Below are positions 12,090-22,011 of a stretch of DNA of 64,000 bases, piece by piece. The notes under the pieces were generated by a model. The model was given only the letters and a program-made list of their open reading frames with translations. It did no database searches and was not told the DNA's origin. Within the stretch, counting starts at the first letter, position 1. Each line of letters starts with the position of its first letter. This DNA comes from Collinsella sp. (lineage in GTDB: Bacteria; Actinomycetota; Coriobacteriia; Coriobacteriales; Coriobacteriaceae), in the NCBI GenBank assembly GCA_019414445.1, contig DXMA01000002.1:120000-183999 (forward strand), read 5' to 3'. A program made the translations under genes and the position numbers.

Positions 12090-12240
12090 GAGCATCCTCA
12101 TTCATATCGCTTGCGAGCATCCATAGTATCAGCCACGGTCCCAAAACGCGCCGCGCGCCGCCAATCGTCACCGAACCAAACGGATGAACGGTCCTGTATA
12201 TAGGACTTCGACGCAACGTTCACCATGACACTCACTCAGC

Positions 12241-12281
12241 GCAAAAAACAAAAGGGCGCCCTGGTTTTCCAGAGCGCCCTT
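12241..12281 (-). terminator. Terminator of the rpsF-ssb-rpsR-rplI operon
   Basis: Stem arms 12252-12264 and 12269-12281 (AAGGGCGC / GCGCCCTT core with one internal mismatch, TTTT loop) followed on the minus strand by TTTTGTTTTTTG. Confidence 0.9.
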
Positions 12282-12313
12282 CTTAGAACAAGATTGTTGC
12301 GTTGCAGCAAATG

Positions 12314-12853
12314 CTACTCGGCAGCAGCCTCAGTCTCGACCTCGGCGGTCTCGGCCTCGGCGACCTCAGCGGCCTCCTCGACCTCAGCCTCGGCAGCGAG
12401 CTCCTCGGCGGTAACGCCGACGAGAACGACAACCTCGGCCTTGATCTCGCGGTACAGCGAGATGGCAACGGTGTGGGCACCGGCAACCTTGATGGGCTTA
12501 CCGAGCTCGACGCGCTTGCGGTCGATGTCCATACCGAGCTGAGCCTTGATGGCGTCAGCGATCATAGCGGCGGTAACGGAGCCAAAGAGGATGCCCTCGT
12601 CGCCGACCTTGACGTCAACGGTGACCGTCTTGCCCTCGAAGGCAGCCTTGGTCTCGTTGGCGGTAGCCAGACGGACGGCCTCGCGCTTGGCGATGTTGTT
12701 GCGACGCTCGTCAAGCTGCTTGAGGTTGCCCTTGGTGGCGGCAACAGCGAGCTTCTTGGGGAACAGGAAGTTCTCAGCGTAACCCTGAGCGACCTCTACG
12801 ACGTCACCCTCGCCGCCCTTGCCCTTGATCTCATCGAGAAGAATAACCTTCAT
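12314..12853 (-). CDS. rplI: 50S ribosomal protein bL9 with acidic tail
   Basis: bL9 spans from 23S rRNA domain V out from the ribosome. The N-terminal domain MKVILLDEIKGKGGEGDVVE and the long linker helix are typical. At 179 residues it exceeds the usual 148-150; the excess is a C-terminal tail of about 30 residues made almost only of Glu and Ala. AAGGGAG precedes the ATG by seven bases. It is the last gene of the rpsF-ssb-rpsR-rplI unit. Confidence 0.96.
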   Translation of the reverse strand: MKVILLDEIKGKGGEGDVVEVAQGYAENFLFPKKLAVAATKGNLKQLDERRNNIAKREAVRLATANETKAAFEGKTVTVDVKVGDEGILFGSVTAAMIADAIKAQLGMDIDRKRVELGKPIKVAGAHTVAISLYREIKAEVVVLVGVTAEELAAEAEVEEAAEVAEAETAEVETEAAAE

Positions 12854-12868
12854 GATGCGTCTCCCTTC

Positions 12869-13135
12869 TTAGCCGCGGTCGCGGTTGCCACGAGAGGAAA
12901 CCACGGGGACGGTGTACGGCAGGAGAGCCATCTCGCGGGCGCGCTTGATGGCGTTGGCGATGTCATGCTGATGCTGCGTGCAAGCGCCAGTGACGCGACG
13001 GGGCTTGATCTTGCCACGGTCGGTCATGTACTTACGGAGAAGCTGAGTGTCCTTATAGTCGATGAACTCAGTGTTCTCCTTGCAGAACTGGCAGTACTTA
13101 CGACGCGGCTGACGTGCAGAAAAATCATTAGCCAT
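12869..13135 (-). CDS. rpsR: 30S ribosomal protein bS18
   Basis: Small-subunit protein that pairs with bS6 on the platform. The 88 residues contain the CxxC-type segment YCQFCKEN and the conserved DYKDTQLLRKYMTDRGKI. I start at 13135 (MANDFSARQ); an in-frame upstream ATG would add 17 residues unlike the family. The ribosome-binding site is weak (AAAGGT, eight bases). It lies 72 bases after ssb and 15 bases before rplI. Confidence 0.97.
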   Translation of the reverse strand: MANDFSARQPRRKYCQFCKENTEFIDYKDTQLLRKYMTDRGKIKPRRVTGACTQHQHDIANAIKRAREMALLPYTVPVVSSRGNRDRG

Positions 13136-13207
13136 GTCAAAATACCTTTCGTTTGGCAACTTCGGCGAACCGAAGCCGCCTCTCACTCAAAAATAGGTGA
13201 ACAACCC

Positions 13208-13660
13208 TTAGAACGGGATGTCCTCATCGTAGACGTCGACCGCGGGCGGCGTAGCCACCGGTGCGGCAGGACGTGCTGCGGGCGCGGGAGCTGCGGGGGC
13301 GTAACCGCCCTGATCGTAGCCACCCTGGCCACCACGGGAGCTCATAAACTCGATCTCATCGACGATGACCTCAAGCTTGCTCCGGCGCTGGCCGTCGCGC
13401 TCCCAAGAGCTGTAGCGCAGCTTGCCCTCGATCGCGACCTTGTTTCCCTTTGCCAGGAAACGGCTCACGGCCTCGGCGCGGGTGCCGAACATGGTGCAGT
13501 CGACAAAGTTGGGATAGTCCTCCCACTCGCCAGTCTGCGCGTTGCGGCGACGATCGTTCACGGCGACGCCAAAGGACAGAACCTGGGTTCCGCCGGCGGT
13601 GGCGCGCAGCTCGGGATCGCGGGTGAGGTTACCGGTGATGTTCACTCGATTGATGCTCAT
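13208..13660 (-). CDS. ssb: Single-stranded DNA-binding protein
   Basis: Coats single-stranded DNA during replication and repair. The OB fold occupies about residues 1-105 (MSINRVNITGNLTRDPELR), a Gly/Pro/Ala-rich linker follows, and the tail ends DEDIPF, the acidic tip that binds partner proteins. Position between rpsF and rpsR is the conserved bacterial arrangement. Length (150) is normal. Confidence 0.97.
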   Translation of the reverse strand: MSINRVNITGNLTRDPELRATAGGTQVLSFGVAVNDRRRNAQTGEWEDYPNFVDCTMFGTRAEAVSRFLAKGNKVAIEGKLRYSSWERDGQRRSKLEVIVDEIEFMSSRGGQGGYDQGGYAPAAPAPAARPAAPVATPPAVDVYDEDIPF

Positions 13661-13708
13661 AACTCACTACTTCCTCTTGGGGCACAAGCCCAGTCCAAAA
13701 CGACAGTC

Positions 13709-14002
13709 TTACTCCTGGTCGTCGCGACGGACGATCATGTGGCGGACCACAGCGTCGGTGATGCGCAGGACGCGATCAAGCTCGGCGATCTGGGTAGGAT
13801 CTGCGTGGAAGTTGATGAGGGTGTAGTCACCATCGGTGAGGTCGTTGATCTCGTAGGCGAGCTTGCGCTTGCCCCACTCGTCAACGGAGTCGACCTTGCC
13901 AGCGCCCTCAGCGATCGTGGTATCGATACGCTTCATAACAGCGAGACGAGTCTCGGGGTCGAGCGACGGGTCAACAAAGAACAGCAGTTCATAAGCCTTC
14001 AT
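13709..14002 (-). CDS. rpsF: 30S ribosomal protein bS6
   Basis: Platform protein of the small subunit, partner of bS18. The 97 residues begin MKAYELLFFVDPSLD and contain the conserved KRKLAYEINDLTDGDYTLI stretch in the usual place. The start at 14002 follows GAGGAGGTGA; an ATG seven codons upstream lies before that site and is rejected. First gene of the operon. Confidence 0.97.
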   Translation of the reverse strand: MKAYELLFFVDPSLDPETRLAVMKRIDTTIAEGAGKVDSVDEWGKRKLAYEINDLTDGDYTLINFHADPTQIAELDRVLRITDAVVRHMIVRRDDQE

Positions 14003-14073
14003 ATTGTCACCTCCTCTGGGCAAATGTGGCTTCAGGTCGTGAAGGTGCGCCTGAAGCAGGAAAAGACTTGGTA

Positions 14074-14102
14074 ATAATATCTTTCAACCTCCCAAGCCGC
14101 AA
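14074..14102 (-). promoter_or_regulatory. Predicted sigma-70 type promoter for rpsF operon
   Basis: On the minus strand TTGCGG (14097-14102) and TATTAT (14074-14079) are 17 bases apart, about 70 bases upstream of rpsF. The remainder of the gap 14103-14506 contains no gene I can support; it holds one TTGTCCACA-type 9-mer at 14202-14210 (minus-strand sense). Confidence 0.6.
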
Positions 14103-14506
14103 GAATATGCAGCTACAACCTCATGACCTCCACATATGCCCATACTCGCACCACGTTTCATGCGCATTCCAACCAAATGCCGACCAAAAGCTTGACAGAT
14201 CTGTGGACAAGATACGGTGCCGTGGGGACAAGCTGAGCCAAGCCGCAGGTCAACGGGCACAAGGCTGTGGTCGCAAAATGCATACCAGTGGTCCACAGCA
14301 CCACCCAAAGATTTTTAAATTCATTGCCAAGTCGCTTATGAATACTCCTTTTGAACAATTGAGTTGATCAACCACGCTGGTCGGAAGCCGTTTTTTGGCA
14401 CCTCAAACCCCACTGCAACGCCAAGCGCGGCCAAGCGTTTTAAAAAATGCCAACTTTTCTGTTTGCACTTTGCGATTCCTCGTGTATACTGACTTTCGCA
14501 TTTAAC

Positions 14507-14597
14507 GGAGAGTTGTCCGAGTGGCCGAAGGAGCACGATTGGAAATCGTGTAGGCGTCAAAAGCGTCTCCAGGGTTCAAATCCCTGACTCTCCGCCA
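14507..14597 (+). tRNA. tRNA-Ser (anticodon GGA)
   Basis: Acceptor GGAGAGT pairs with ACTCTCC, the anticodon loop is TTGGAAA, a long variable arm is present as expected for serine, and CCA is encoded (14595-14597). Confidence 0.97.
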
Positions 14598-14606
14598 GTT
14601 AATTCC

Positions 14607-14636
14607 AAAGCAGGCCTTCGAGCCTGCTTTGTTTTT
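14607..14636 (+). terminator. Terminator after tRNA-Ser(GGA)
   Basis: Perfect 9-bp stem AAAGCAGGC / GCCTGCTTT with a six-base loop, followed by GTTTTT. Confidence 0.85.
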
Positions 14637-14645
14637 ACCCCACGC

Positions 14646-14736
14646 GGAGGGGTGGCAGAGTGGTTGAATGCGGCGGTCTCGAAAACCGTTTGGCCTGTAT
14701 AAGGTCACGAGGGTTCGAATCCCTCCTCCTCCGCCA
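14646..14736 (+). tRNA. tRNA-Ser (anticodon CGA)
   Basis: Acceptor GGAGGGG pairs with CTCCTCC (one G-U), anticodon loop CTCGAAA, long variable arm, encoded CCA. It lies 48 bases downstream of the first tRNA-Ser, with a terminator between them. Confidence 0.96.
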
Positions 14737-14747
14737 TTTTGGTTGAG

Positions 14748-14774
14748 AAAGCTCCCAACAACGGGAGCTTTTTT
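14748..14774 (+). terminator. Terminator after tRNA-Ser(CGA)
   Basis: AAAGCTCCC / GGGAGCTTT stem with a six-base loop and a T run. Confidence 0.85.
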
Positions 14775-14806
14775 GTTATCGAAATACGTCTCGATCCCAC
14801 GCTTTC

Positions 14807-14886
14807 CCAAACATGTACGTCACCCTCCAAAACCGACATTTTTCGGCATCTTTGAAGGCTGACGTACACGTTTGGATTGAGCTCAC
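14807..14886 (+). repeat. Left 80-bp inverted repeat of the nuclease cassette
   Basis: This copy is about 94% identical to the reverse complement of 15997-16077 (four substitutions and one indel by eye). Each copy is itself a near-palindrome, with CATGTACGTCA pairing to TGACGTACA arms and an inner small hairpin. See the matching finding. Confidence 0.85.
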
Positions 14887-14896
14887 GGGAGTGGCA

Positions 14897-15904
14897 CTAT
14901 TCGGAAGGTGCCTCTTCGTCTCGCATGCCTTTCCAGTTGCGGATAAGCGCCTTGCGTAGTTCATTTTGCTCTCGCTGGTACCCGGTGTCGGTACAGCGAG
15001 GCATGCCGAGTGCTTCGCGAATGTTGTTCATGGCGCGGTGAAAGGCGAGCTGGCTGCCGAACTGAGCCGAAGTGAGCGTAACGATTCGATATCCCATTTG
15101 GGAGAGAACGGCCTCTCGCTCCGCATCTGCTCCCTTGCGCTCGAGCTCATCGTGAAAACCGCCCTTATATTCGATACCGAGCTCCCTGCGCTTATAGGTC
15201 ACGAGCACATCGATTTTGAGTGTTCGAGCTTTGGCGCAATGCCAGAGACGTTGAGGGATCTCGAGCGGTTTGTTGAGTTCGATACCTCGGATGCCAACGC
15301 CGCCTTCGCTTGTTGGGAGCGAGAGGGCGATTGCCGAAGCGGTCTCCATAGGCGAGGCCGAGTGATCGTAGATGTGCCTGAGCGCGAGCCGTGCACGCGT
15401 GGCACCGGGTTTGCCGGGGTGCCGATCGAGCAGTTCGGTTATTTCATCCTTGGAGGAAGTGGCTGGTTGCTCGGCATAAGGGTCGGCGGGATTGAGCCTC
15501 ATGCGATAATCGCCACAAACTTCATAGCCATATTCGAGATATTCGATCCTATCCATCCATTCGGCAGCGAGCACGAAGGTGAAGGCTTCGTCGGTGATGA
15601 AGATGCCGGGCGTCAACTCGTTAATATGCTCGTAGGGAAGATTTTGTCCAAGAATGTGGCAGACGACGCCTTTGGTACGAATTCGCTCAAATTCGAATAC
15701 AACCGCGATATCGATAGTCTTAAGCATATCGGACGGAATGCCACAGTCGGTAAGGGCCTGTCGTATGCGCGCAACACGTTGCTGGGTGGAGATGCCTTGT
15801 GCGCCTATCTGGTAGTCGTGCCGCGCAAGAGACTGAACCAAATTCTGGGGTGCATGATGGACAAGCCATGCGGTTTTATGCGAAATGAGAACAGGGGTAT
15901 CCAT
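14897..15904 (-). CDS. PD-(D/E)XK (DUF559/Vsr-like) nuclease-type protein
   Basis: The 335 residues look like a two-part protein: an N-terminal region of unknown fold, then a segment with SASPMET, GGVGIRGIELN and a nuclease-like core KIDVLVTYKRRELGIEYKGG. Asp232, Glu245 and Lys247 fit the D-x(n)-E-x-K pattern of PD-(D/E)XK enzymes, and the following R-x-YRIVTLTSAQ strand-turn resembles DUF559/Vsr endonucleases. I infer DNA cleavage or binding; the target is unknown. The gene stands alone, is less GC-rich than its neighbours, and is enclosed by 80-bp inverted repeats 10 bases downstream of its stop and 92 bases upstream of its start. The ATG follows AGAGG. No partner antitoxin or methylase is adjacent. 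Confidence 0.65.
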   Translation of the reverse strand: MDTPVLISHKTAWLVHHAPQNLVQSLARHDYQIGAQGISTQQRVARIRQALTDCGIPSDMLKTIDIAVVFEFERIRTKGVVCHILGQNLPYEHINELTPGIFITDEAFTFVLAAEWMDRIEYLEYGYEVCGDYRMRLNPADPYAEQPATSSKDEITELLDRHPGKPGATRARLALRHIYDHSASPMETASAIALSLPTSEGGVGIRGIELNKPLEIPQRLWHCAKARTLKIDVLVTYKRRELGIEYKGGFHDELERKGADAEREAVLSQMGYRIVTLTSAQFGSQLAFHRAMNNIREALGMPRCTDTGYQREQNELRKALIRNWKGMRDEEAPSE

Positions 15905-15996
15905 TGGGGGCCTCTCGCTCTGAGCCGGTATCCAACTCTTATGTCCGTTGAAGTGGGGAAATATACCGGATGTGAGTAAATCAACTCACTCATGCT

Positions 15997-16077
15997 GTGA
16001 GCTCAATCCAAACATGTACGTCAGCCTCCAAAGATGTCGAAAAATGTCGTTTTTGGAGGGTGACGTACATGTTTTGG
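15997..16077 (-). repeat. Right 81-bp inverted repeat of the nuclease cassette
   Basis: Inverted partner of 14807-14886. Its own arms CCAAACATGTACGTCA and TGACGTACATGTTTTGG pair with only one bulged base, so it can form a long hairpin in DNA or RNA. Confidence 0.85.
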
Positions 16078-16208
16078 ATCCCTGGCATTCCAGTAACGCC
16101 ACGCCCGCATCCAGTCCCGACCGTTTACCGAGCAATAGGGTCGCCAGACCCGTCAACCATGTACTATGTACGGGCATTGTCTAAACTCGCAATCAGAAGG
16201 ACCCCATC

Positions 16209-16898
16209 TTGCCCGTCGTCGCCGCTATGACCGTTACCTCACACGCCACGGATGCCATGGTCGCCATCCCGTTTTGGCTCGAAATGTTCGCCGTCGTCGC
16301 GGCTTCAATCTCGGGCGTGTTGGTTGCGCGCGAGCACAAGCTCGACCTGGTGGGCGCGGTCGCGCTCGCGGTGGTCTGCGGCCTGGGCGGCGGTCTTTTG
16401 CGCGATATGACGCTCCAGGTCGGCAACGTCTACATCCTCAACCAGCCCATGGCACTGCCGCTCTCCATCGCCACAGCCGCCATCATCTATATCTTCCCGG
16501 CAATCGTCGATAAGCCCGAAAAACTCATTCCCCTGCTCGACATCATCTCGGTCGGCATCTATGCGGCCACCGGCGCGGACAAGGCGCTGGTCTACGGATT
16601 TGCACCCGCCGTGTGCATCATGATGGGCTTTTTCACCGCCGTGGGCGGCGGCATGCTGCGCGACGGCTTTATGGGCGTGGTTCCGGGCATTTTCCAACGC
16701 ACCAACTTCTATGCCATCGCGGCCATCGCCGGATCGGCAAGCTATGTAGCCCTCGTCATGAGCGGCCTCATGAGCAATGTTGCCGCGCTGATCGTATGCG
16801 TTGTCGTGACCATGGGTCTGCGCTGGCTCTCGCTGCGCTTTGACATCAAAAGCCCCACCGAAGAAGACATCGCGCGCTTTTTGCATCGCAAAAAGTAG
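16209..16898 (+). CDS. TRIC/UPF0126 family cation channel protein
   Basis: About seven hydrophobic helices in 229 residues, with two repeats of the family signature: GLGGGLLRDM and AVGGGMLRDGF. Bacterial members form trimeric cation-selective channels in the cytoplasmic membrane; the physiological role is usually unknown. The start is TTG at 16209, supported by AGAAGGA eight bases upstream; an ATG at 16227 has no such site. It is one of two plus-strand genes inserted in an otherwise leftward arm, so it is transcribed against replication. Confidence 0.88.
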   Translation: MPVVAAMTVTSHATDAMVAIPFWLEMFAVVAASISGVLVAREHKLDLVGAVALAVVCGLGGGLLRDMTLQVGNVYILNQPMALPLSIATAAIIYIFPAIVDKPEKLIPLLDIISVGIYAATGADKALVYGFAPAVCIMMGFFTAVGGGMLRDGFMGVVPGIFQRTNFYAIAAIAGSASYVALVMSGLMSNVAALIVCVVVTMGLRWLSLRFDIKSPTEEDIARFLHRKK

Positions 16899-17004
16899 GT
16901 AGCGCGGGCTCATCCTTCGAAATGCAACCGAGAGGTTCTTTTAGAGCGCCCGCGCGTTGGGTACCCTGTTAAGTGCATATCGAGCATCTGACGAAGGATT
17001 CACT

Positions 17005-18150
17005 ATGTCCCGCAATCAATTCCCGTCGACCCAGCGCCGTAAAACGTGGGGCCGCATCACCATCCTATTCGCGCTCATCGCGCTGGCGCCCACCGCACTT
17101 CCCACGGCGTCATTTGCCGGCACGGACACGGCAGGCAACGTACTTGCAACCGACAACGACTCTAATCCGTCCGGTGTCGAGGGCGACCTGTATTGGGCCG
17201 GTCAGAGTCTCGAACTGGACGATGTCTCCATCGACCGCGATATCATCGCCGCGGGCGACACCCTCTCAATTCGCGACTGCACGGTGGGCGGCGCCGTCCG
17301 TCTGGCGGCACGCACCATCGACATTGCCAAGACCACGGTTGATGGCAGCATGACCGTTGCTGGCCAGCATGTCGTTCTCAATTCCGACAGCACCGCCAAC
17401 TGTTTCTACGCGATAGGCGAGACGGTTGCCTTGCGAGGCTCCACCAAGTCGGCAGCGCTCGCGGGCGATACGGTAACCATCGACGGCACCGTCGATGGCG
17501 ATGTCGAGGTTTGGGCCGACAAGCTCATCCTGGGCAAGAACGCCCACATCACCGGCACCGTGAACGCGCACGTCTCCGAGGACCCCGAGCGCGCCGCGGG
17601 AGCCGAGGTCGGCGCACTCAAGATCGACCGCACCGAGAACGAGGACACTTCCACCGTTAACGATGTCATCGGCGGTATCGTCGCCGCGGCACTCTCGACC
17701 TGCTTTGTCGCTCTGCTGCTCGAGCTCGTCTTTCCGCGTGCGACTGCCAGCGCCGCCGGTATGCTCCACCAGTGCCCCATGCCCCTGTGGGTGAGCGGTC
17801 TTCTGGGCACGATTGCTATCGCCCCCGCCGTCCTACTGTTGATTATCTCTATCGCTGGTCTGTCGCTTGCCGGAACCCTCTTGTGCGGTGTTATTGGCAT
17901 CGCGCTGGTGTCGAGTGCCTTTGCGGGGTGCGCGATCGTCCGCATGCTCGGACACAACCAGAACCGCTACGCCATGGCAGCCATCGGCGGCGTGATCGCC
18001 GGCGCCCTCACGGGGCTTCCCCTCGTAGGTGATTTCATCAGCGGCGTGGCCTTCGTCTTTACACTCGGCTACATCATCCAAATCATCTGGCGCAACGCCC
18101 ACCTTAAGCCGCAGCAGCCGGCTAACGCGCCAGAACTCCCCACCGCTTAG
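17005..18150 (+). CDS. Exported bactofilin-like (polymer-forming) membrane protein
   Basis: The 381 residues have a signal-like N-terminus (ILFALIALAPTALPTASFAG), a right-handed beta-helix type region with repeated short strands of the bactofilin kind (GDLYWAGQSLELDDVSI, then VDGSMTVAGQHVVL, TIDGTVDGDVEVWADKLILG), and three or four membrane helices in the last 150 residues. It may organise or anchor envelope structures; this is inference from fold type. The start at 17005 (MSRNQFPS) follows GAAGGA; an upstream in-frame ATG lacks a site. It may be co-transcribed with the channel gene 106 bases upstream. Confidence 0.75.
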   Translation: MSRNQFPSTQRRKTWGRITILFALIALAPTALPTASFAGTDTAGNVLATDNDSNPSGVEGDLYWAGQSLELDDVSIDRDIIAAGDTLSIRDCTVGGAVRLAARTIDIAKTTVDGSMTVAGQHVVLNSDSTANCFYAIGETVALRGSTKSAALAGDTVTIDGTVDGDVEVWADKLILGKNAHITGTVNAHVSEDPERAAGAEVGALKIDRTENEDTSTVNDVIGGIVAAALSTCFVALLLELVFPRATASAAGMLHQCPMPLWVSGLLGTIAIAPAVLLLIISIAGLSLAGTLLCGVIGIALVSSAFAGCAIVRMLGHNQNRYAMAAIGGVIAGALTGLPLVGDFISGVAFVFTLGYIIQIIWRNAHLKPQQPANAPELPTA

Positions 18151-18158
18151 CCGCCAAC

Positions 18159-18189
18159 CACCACAAAGGGGCCAGGCACCTTTGTGGTG
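18159..18189. repeat. Hairpin repeat without U-tract
   Basis: Perfect 11-bp arms CACCACAAAGG / CCTTTGTGGTG around GGCCAGGCA, just after the stop at 18150. No T run follows, so it is either a weak terminator or a copy of an interspersed palindromic repeat. Confidence 0.5.
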
Positions 18190-18215
18190 ATGCAGACCAG
18201 CTCAGTCCCTGTGCA

Positions 18216-18251
18216 CAAAAAGGGCGCCGACCATCACGGTCGGCGCCCTTT
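18216..18251. terminator. Strong terminator of typA, possibly bidirectional
   Basis: Perfect 14-bp stem (18219-18232 with 18238-18251), five-base loop; TTTTT follows on the minus strand and CTTGTT on the plus strand. Confidence 0.9.
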
Positions 18252-18278
18252 CTTGTTAGACGCTATAAAGACCAGCGC

Positions 18279-20117
<1,839 letters not shown>

Positions 20118-20234
20118 GTAGTTCCCCTATCTTCTATCCATATACAAACGGCACGCGTATGTGACCCGCCCAGCAACACAACGCTCGGCGGGAATATTGA
20201 GCCTTTTACCGAAAACTCGTTTATTTTAGCGATT

Positions 20235-20684
20235 TTAGATGAGAGGGGTTTCCTCACCTGCAGGTTCAGGGTCGCTCCACATAAAACCATCGCCGGCACC
20301 CATACCCTCATACAGCACGTATGCCGAAAAACCGCTCTCGAGCGTAGTCTCAAAGAAGCTCACGAGCAGAGCATCGTGATAGCCTCCGTCAATCTCGACG
20401 CAGCCGGTATAGCCGATGGCATAGCGGGCGATACGGCCCAGACCCTCGTCCTTAAGACCCATCTTATGCTCGGAGATAAAGTTGGTGGCCGCCTCGAGGC
20501 ACGCCTCTTCGCCGTCCTCGTCGAGCGCCGCCAGATATCGGTTGGAAGCAGCGTCCTCGATCGCCACAACTACGCCCGGATTCTCGCCGGCGGCAAGGTC
20601 GTCCAAGAAGGCGCCAATCAGGTCACACACCATGGCGTCGAGCTCGGCGGAGACGTTACCGGCGTCCTGCATATCCTGTGCCAT
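20235..20684 (-). CDS. Conserved-looking hypothetical protein, 149 residues
   Basis: I do not recognise a family. The product is acidic and soluble, with no signal peptide or membrane helix. It alternates helices (SAELDAMVCDLIGAFLDDL) with strand-like stretches (VVVAIEDAASNRYLAALDED, DALLVSFFETTLESGFSAYV), suggesting a compact alpha/beta domain. It starts 30 bases after the end of the next gene upstream and may share a transcript with the two genes to its right. Confidence 0.7.
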   Translation of the reverse strand: MAQDMQDAGNVSAELDAMVCDLIGAFLDDLAAGENPGVVVAIEDAASNRYLAALDEDGEEACLEAATNFISEHKMGLKDEGLGRIARYAIGYTGCVEIDGGYHDALLVSFFETTLESGFSAYVLYEGMGAGDGFMWSDPEPAGEETPLI

Positions 20685-20714
20685 CTTTAGACCTTCCCAT
20701 CGAGTCCGGCGTCG

Positions 20715-21104
20715 TTACAGTTCTTGTGCCTCGGCAGCAATCTTGGCGGCAGCGTCGCGGGCGCGCATCATATCCATCGCGCGCTTGTCGAGTACCTTGA
20801 TCTGGTTGGTCAGCATTACTGCATCGACCACGCCCCAGATTACCAAGCCTGTTGAAATCGAAAACCCAAGCGCACCAACTGTACCACGAAGGCGCGAGCA
20901 GATTGCCGCGACAAGGGCGGAGACGACAACCATCTTGATAAACGAGCCGCGGCGCTCGCGAAGCGTGCGGGCCTGCGTCACATAGGCAATGCGAGCCGCC
21001 TCAGAAGCCTCCGAGCGCATCTGGGCCTCGCGCGCAATGGCCGCCGCCTCAGCCGACATACCGCCGGCCATCAGCGAACACTCCGCAACTCTGCCGCCCC
21101 GCAT
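20715..21104 (-). CDS. Small membrane protein with helical flanks
   Basis: 129 residues: an alanine-rich N-terminal helix (SAEAAAIAREAQMRSEASEA), two closely spaced membrane helices (IKMVVVSALVAAICSRL and GALGFSISTGLVIWGVVDAV), and a C-terminal amphipathic helix. Function unknown. The start is uncertain: ATG at 21104 directly abuts the stop of the BFN gene, while ATG at 21071 has a GGAG nine bases upstream. Confidence 0.65.
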   Translation of the reverse strand: MRGGRVAECSLMAGGMSAEAAAIAREAQMRSEASEAARIAYVTQARTLRERRGSFIKMVVVSALVAAICSRLRGTVGALGFSISTGLVIWGVVDAVMLTNQIKVLDKRAMDMMRARDAAAKIAAEAQEL

Positions 21105-21605
21105 TTAGAAATCATCGGGGGAGAGCGTATGGACGAACTCGTCGAACTTCTCGAACTCCTGCTCGTCGTCGACATCCTCGGCGTGGGTGGAAACAGTGCC
21201 CAGGCGATTCATGATGTCGTCCTCCACAAACATGGGGGCATTGCTGCGCACGGCAAGGGCAATGGCATCACTGGGGCGGGCGTCGATCTTGCGCTCCTCG
21301 CCATCGGCCAGTACGACGATCGTCGCGTAGAACACCGGCGGCTCGGCGCGAACGATCTCGATGCGCTCGAGCTTGGCGCCCAGGGCGTCAACGGTATCGA
21401 GCAGCAGGTCATGGGTGATCGGGCGCTCGGCGCGGCCGCTATCGATGCCGCGGCTGATGGCAGCAGCTTCAAACGAACCAGTCTGAATGGAAAGGGAACG
21501 CAGCGGCGCGGGCGAGTCCGATTTGCTGCAGCGCTCGCGAAGCACGATAAGCGATGGCACGGGACCGGCGGCCATGACGATGGTCTCTATGTCGACACGA
21601 ACCAT
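21105..21605 (-). CDS. BFN-domain (DUF151) bifunctional nuclease family protein
   Basis: The 166-residue protein carries the BFN core, including the conserved segment IDARPSDAIALAVRSNAPMF and LLLDTVDALGAKLERIEI. Family members have been reported to have DNase and RNase activity; the role here is inferred only from family. The acidic C-terminal tail (DVDDEQEFEKFDEF) is longer than needed for the domain. I start at 21605 (MVRVDIETI) because GGAGGTGTTCC precedes it; an ATG ten codons upstream is before that site. Confidence 0.88.
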   Translation of the reverse strand: MVRVDIETIVMAAGPVPSLIVLRERCSKSDSPAPLRSLSIQTGSFEAAAISRGIDSGRAERPITHDLLLDTVDALGAKLERIEIVRAEPPVFYATIVVLADGEERKIDARPSDAIALAVRSNAPMFVEDDIMNRLGTVSTHAEDVDDEQEFEKFDEFVHTLSPDDF

Positions 21606-21743
21606 GGAACACCTCCGGTACGTAGCGGTTAACACGCGGCAGCCCGCCGCATTGAATAGCTATACTACCCAAACTTTCGCACAGCACACAAAATCAAAGT
21701 AGTCTTTTTGGGATGGGGCTCTTTTGACTACTCCAGCAGGTAA

Positions 21744-21775
21744 GAAAAAAGCCCCGAGGAAACCCTCGAGGCTCT
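21744..21775 (-). terminator. Terminator of the tRNA-Ile/Ala cluster
   Basis: On the minus strand AGCCTCGAGG pairs with CCTCGGGGCT (one mismatch, short loop) and is followed by TTTTTT. Confidence 0.85.
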
Positions 21776-21787
21776 TCACAGTTTTGA

Positions 21788-21864
21788 TGGTGGACCTGAC
21801 AAGATTCGAACTTGTGACCTCCCGGTTATCAGCCGGACGCTCTAACCAACTGAGCTACAGGTCC
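21788..21864 (-). tRNA. tRNA-Ile (anticodon GAT), copy 1
   Basis: Acceptor GGACCTG pairs with CAGGTCC; anticodon loop CTGATAA; T-arm TTCGAAT; CCA encoded. Identical to the copy at 22012-22088. Confidence 0.97.
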
Positions 21865-21868
21865 ATCA

Positions 21869-21944
21869 TGGTGGAGGTTAGGGGGATCGAACCCCTGACC
21901 TCAGGCTTGCAAAGCCCGCGCTCTCCCAGCTGAGCTAAACCCCC
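21869..21944 (-). tRNA. tRNA-Ala (anticodon TGC)
   Basis: Acceptor GGGGGTT/AACCTCC with one G-U, anticodon loop TTTGCAA, CCA encoded. Lies four bases from tRNA-Ile copy 1. tRNA-Ile and tRNA-Ala after gyrA is a widely conserved arrangement. Confidence 0.97.
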
Positions 21945-21955
21945 ACGGAGACAGT

Positions 21956-22000
21956 AATAAACACCCCAGCGGCGACTCGGCTCTCGCTGGGGTGTTTATT
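21956..22000 (-). terminator. 16-bp stem between tRNA-Ile copy 2 and tRNA-Ala
   Basis: Perfect 16-bp arms (21956-21971 with 21985-22000) and a 13-base loop; the 3' arm on the minus strand ends GTTTATT. It would stop transcription after tRNA-Ile copy 2, so tRNA-Ala and tRNA-Ile copy 1 may need their own promoter or read-through and processing. Confidence 0.75.
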
Positions 22001-22011
22001 GCGAAAGAAAG

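Noticed and set aside
14202..14210. Perfect TTGTCCACA-type DnaA box (minus sense)
   Set aside because: A single copy, 19 kb from dnaA, near tRNA-Ser; a lone 9-mer is not evidence of an origin.
14897..15904. Nuclease gene as half of a type IV (AbiE) toxin-antitoxin pair
   Set aside because: No second gene of a pair is adjacent and the sequence is closer to single DUF559/Vsr-like proteins.
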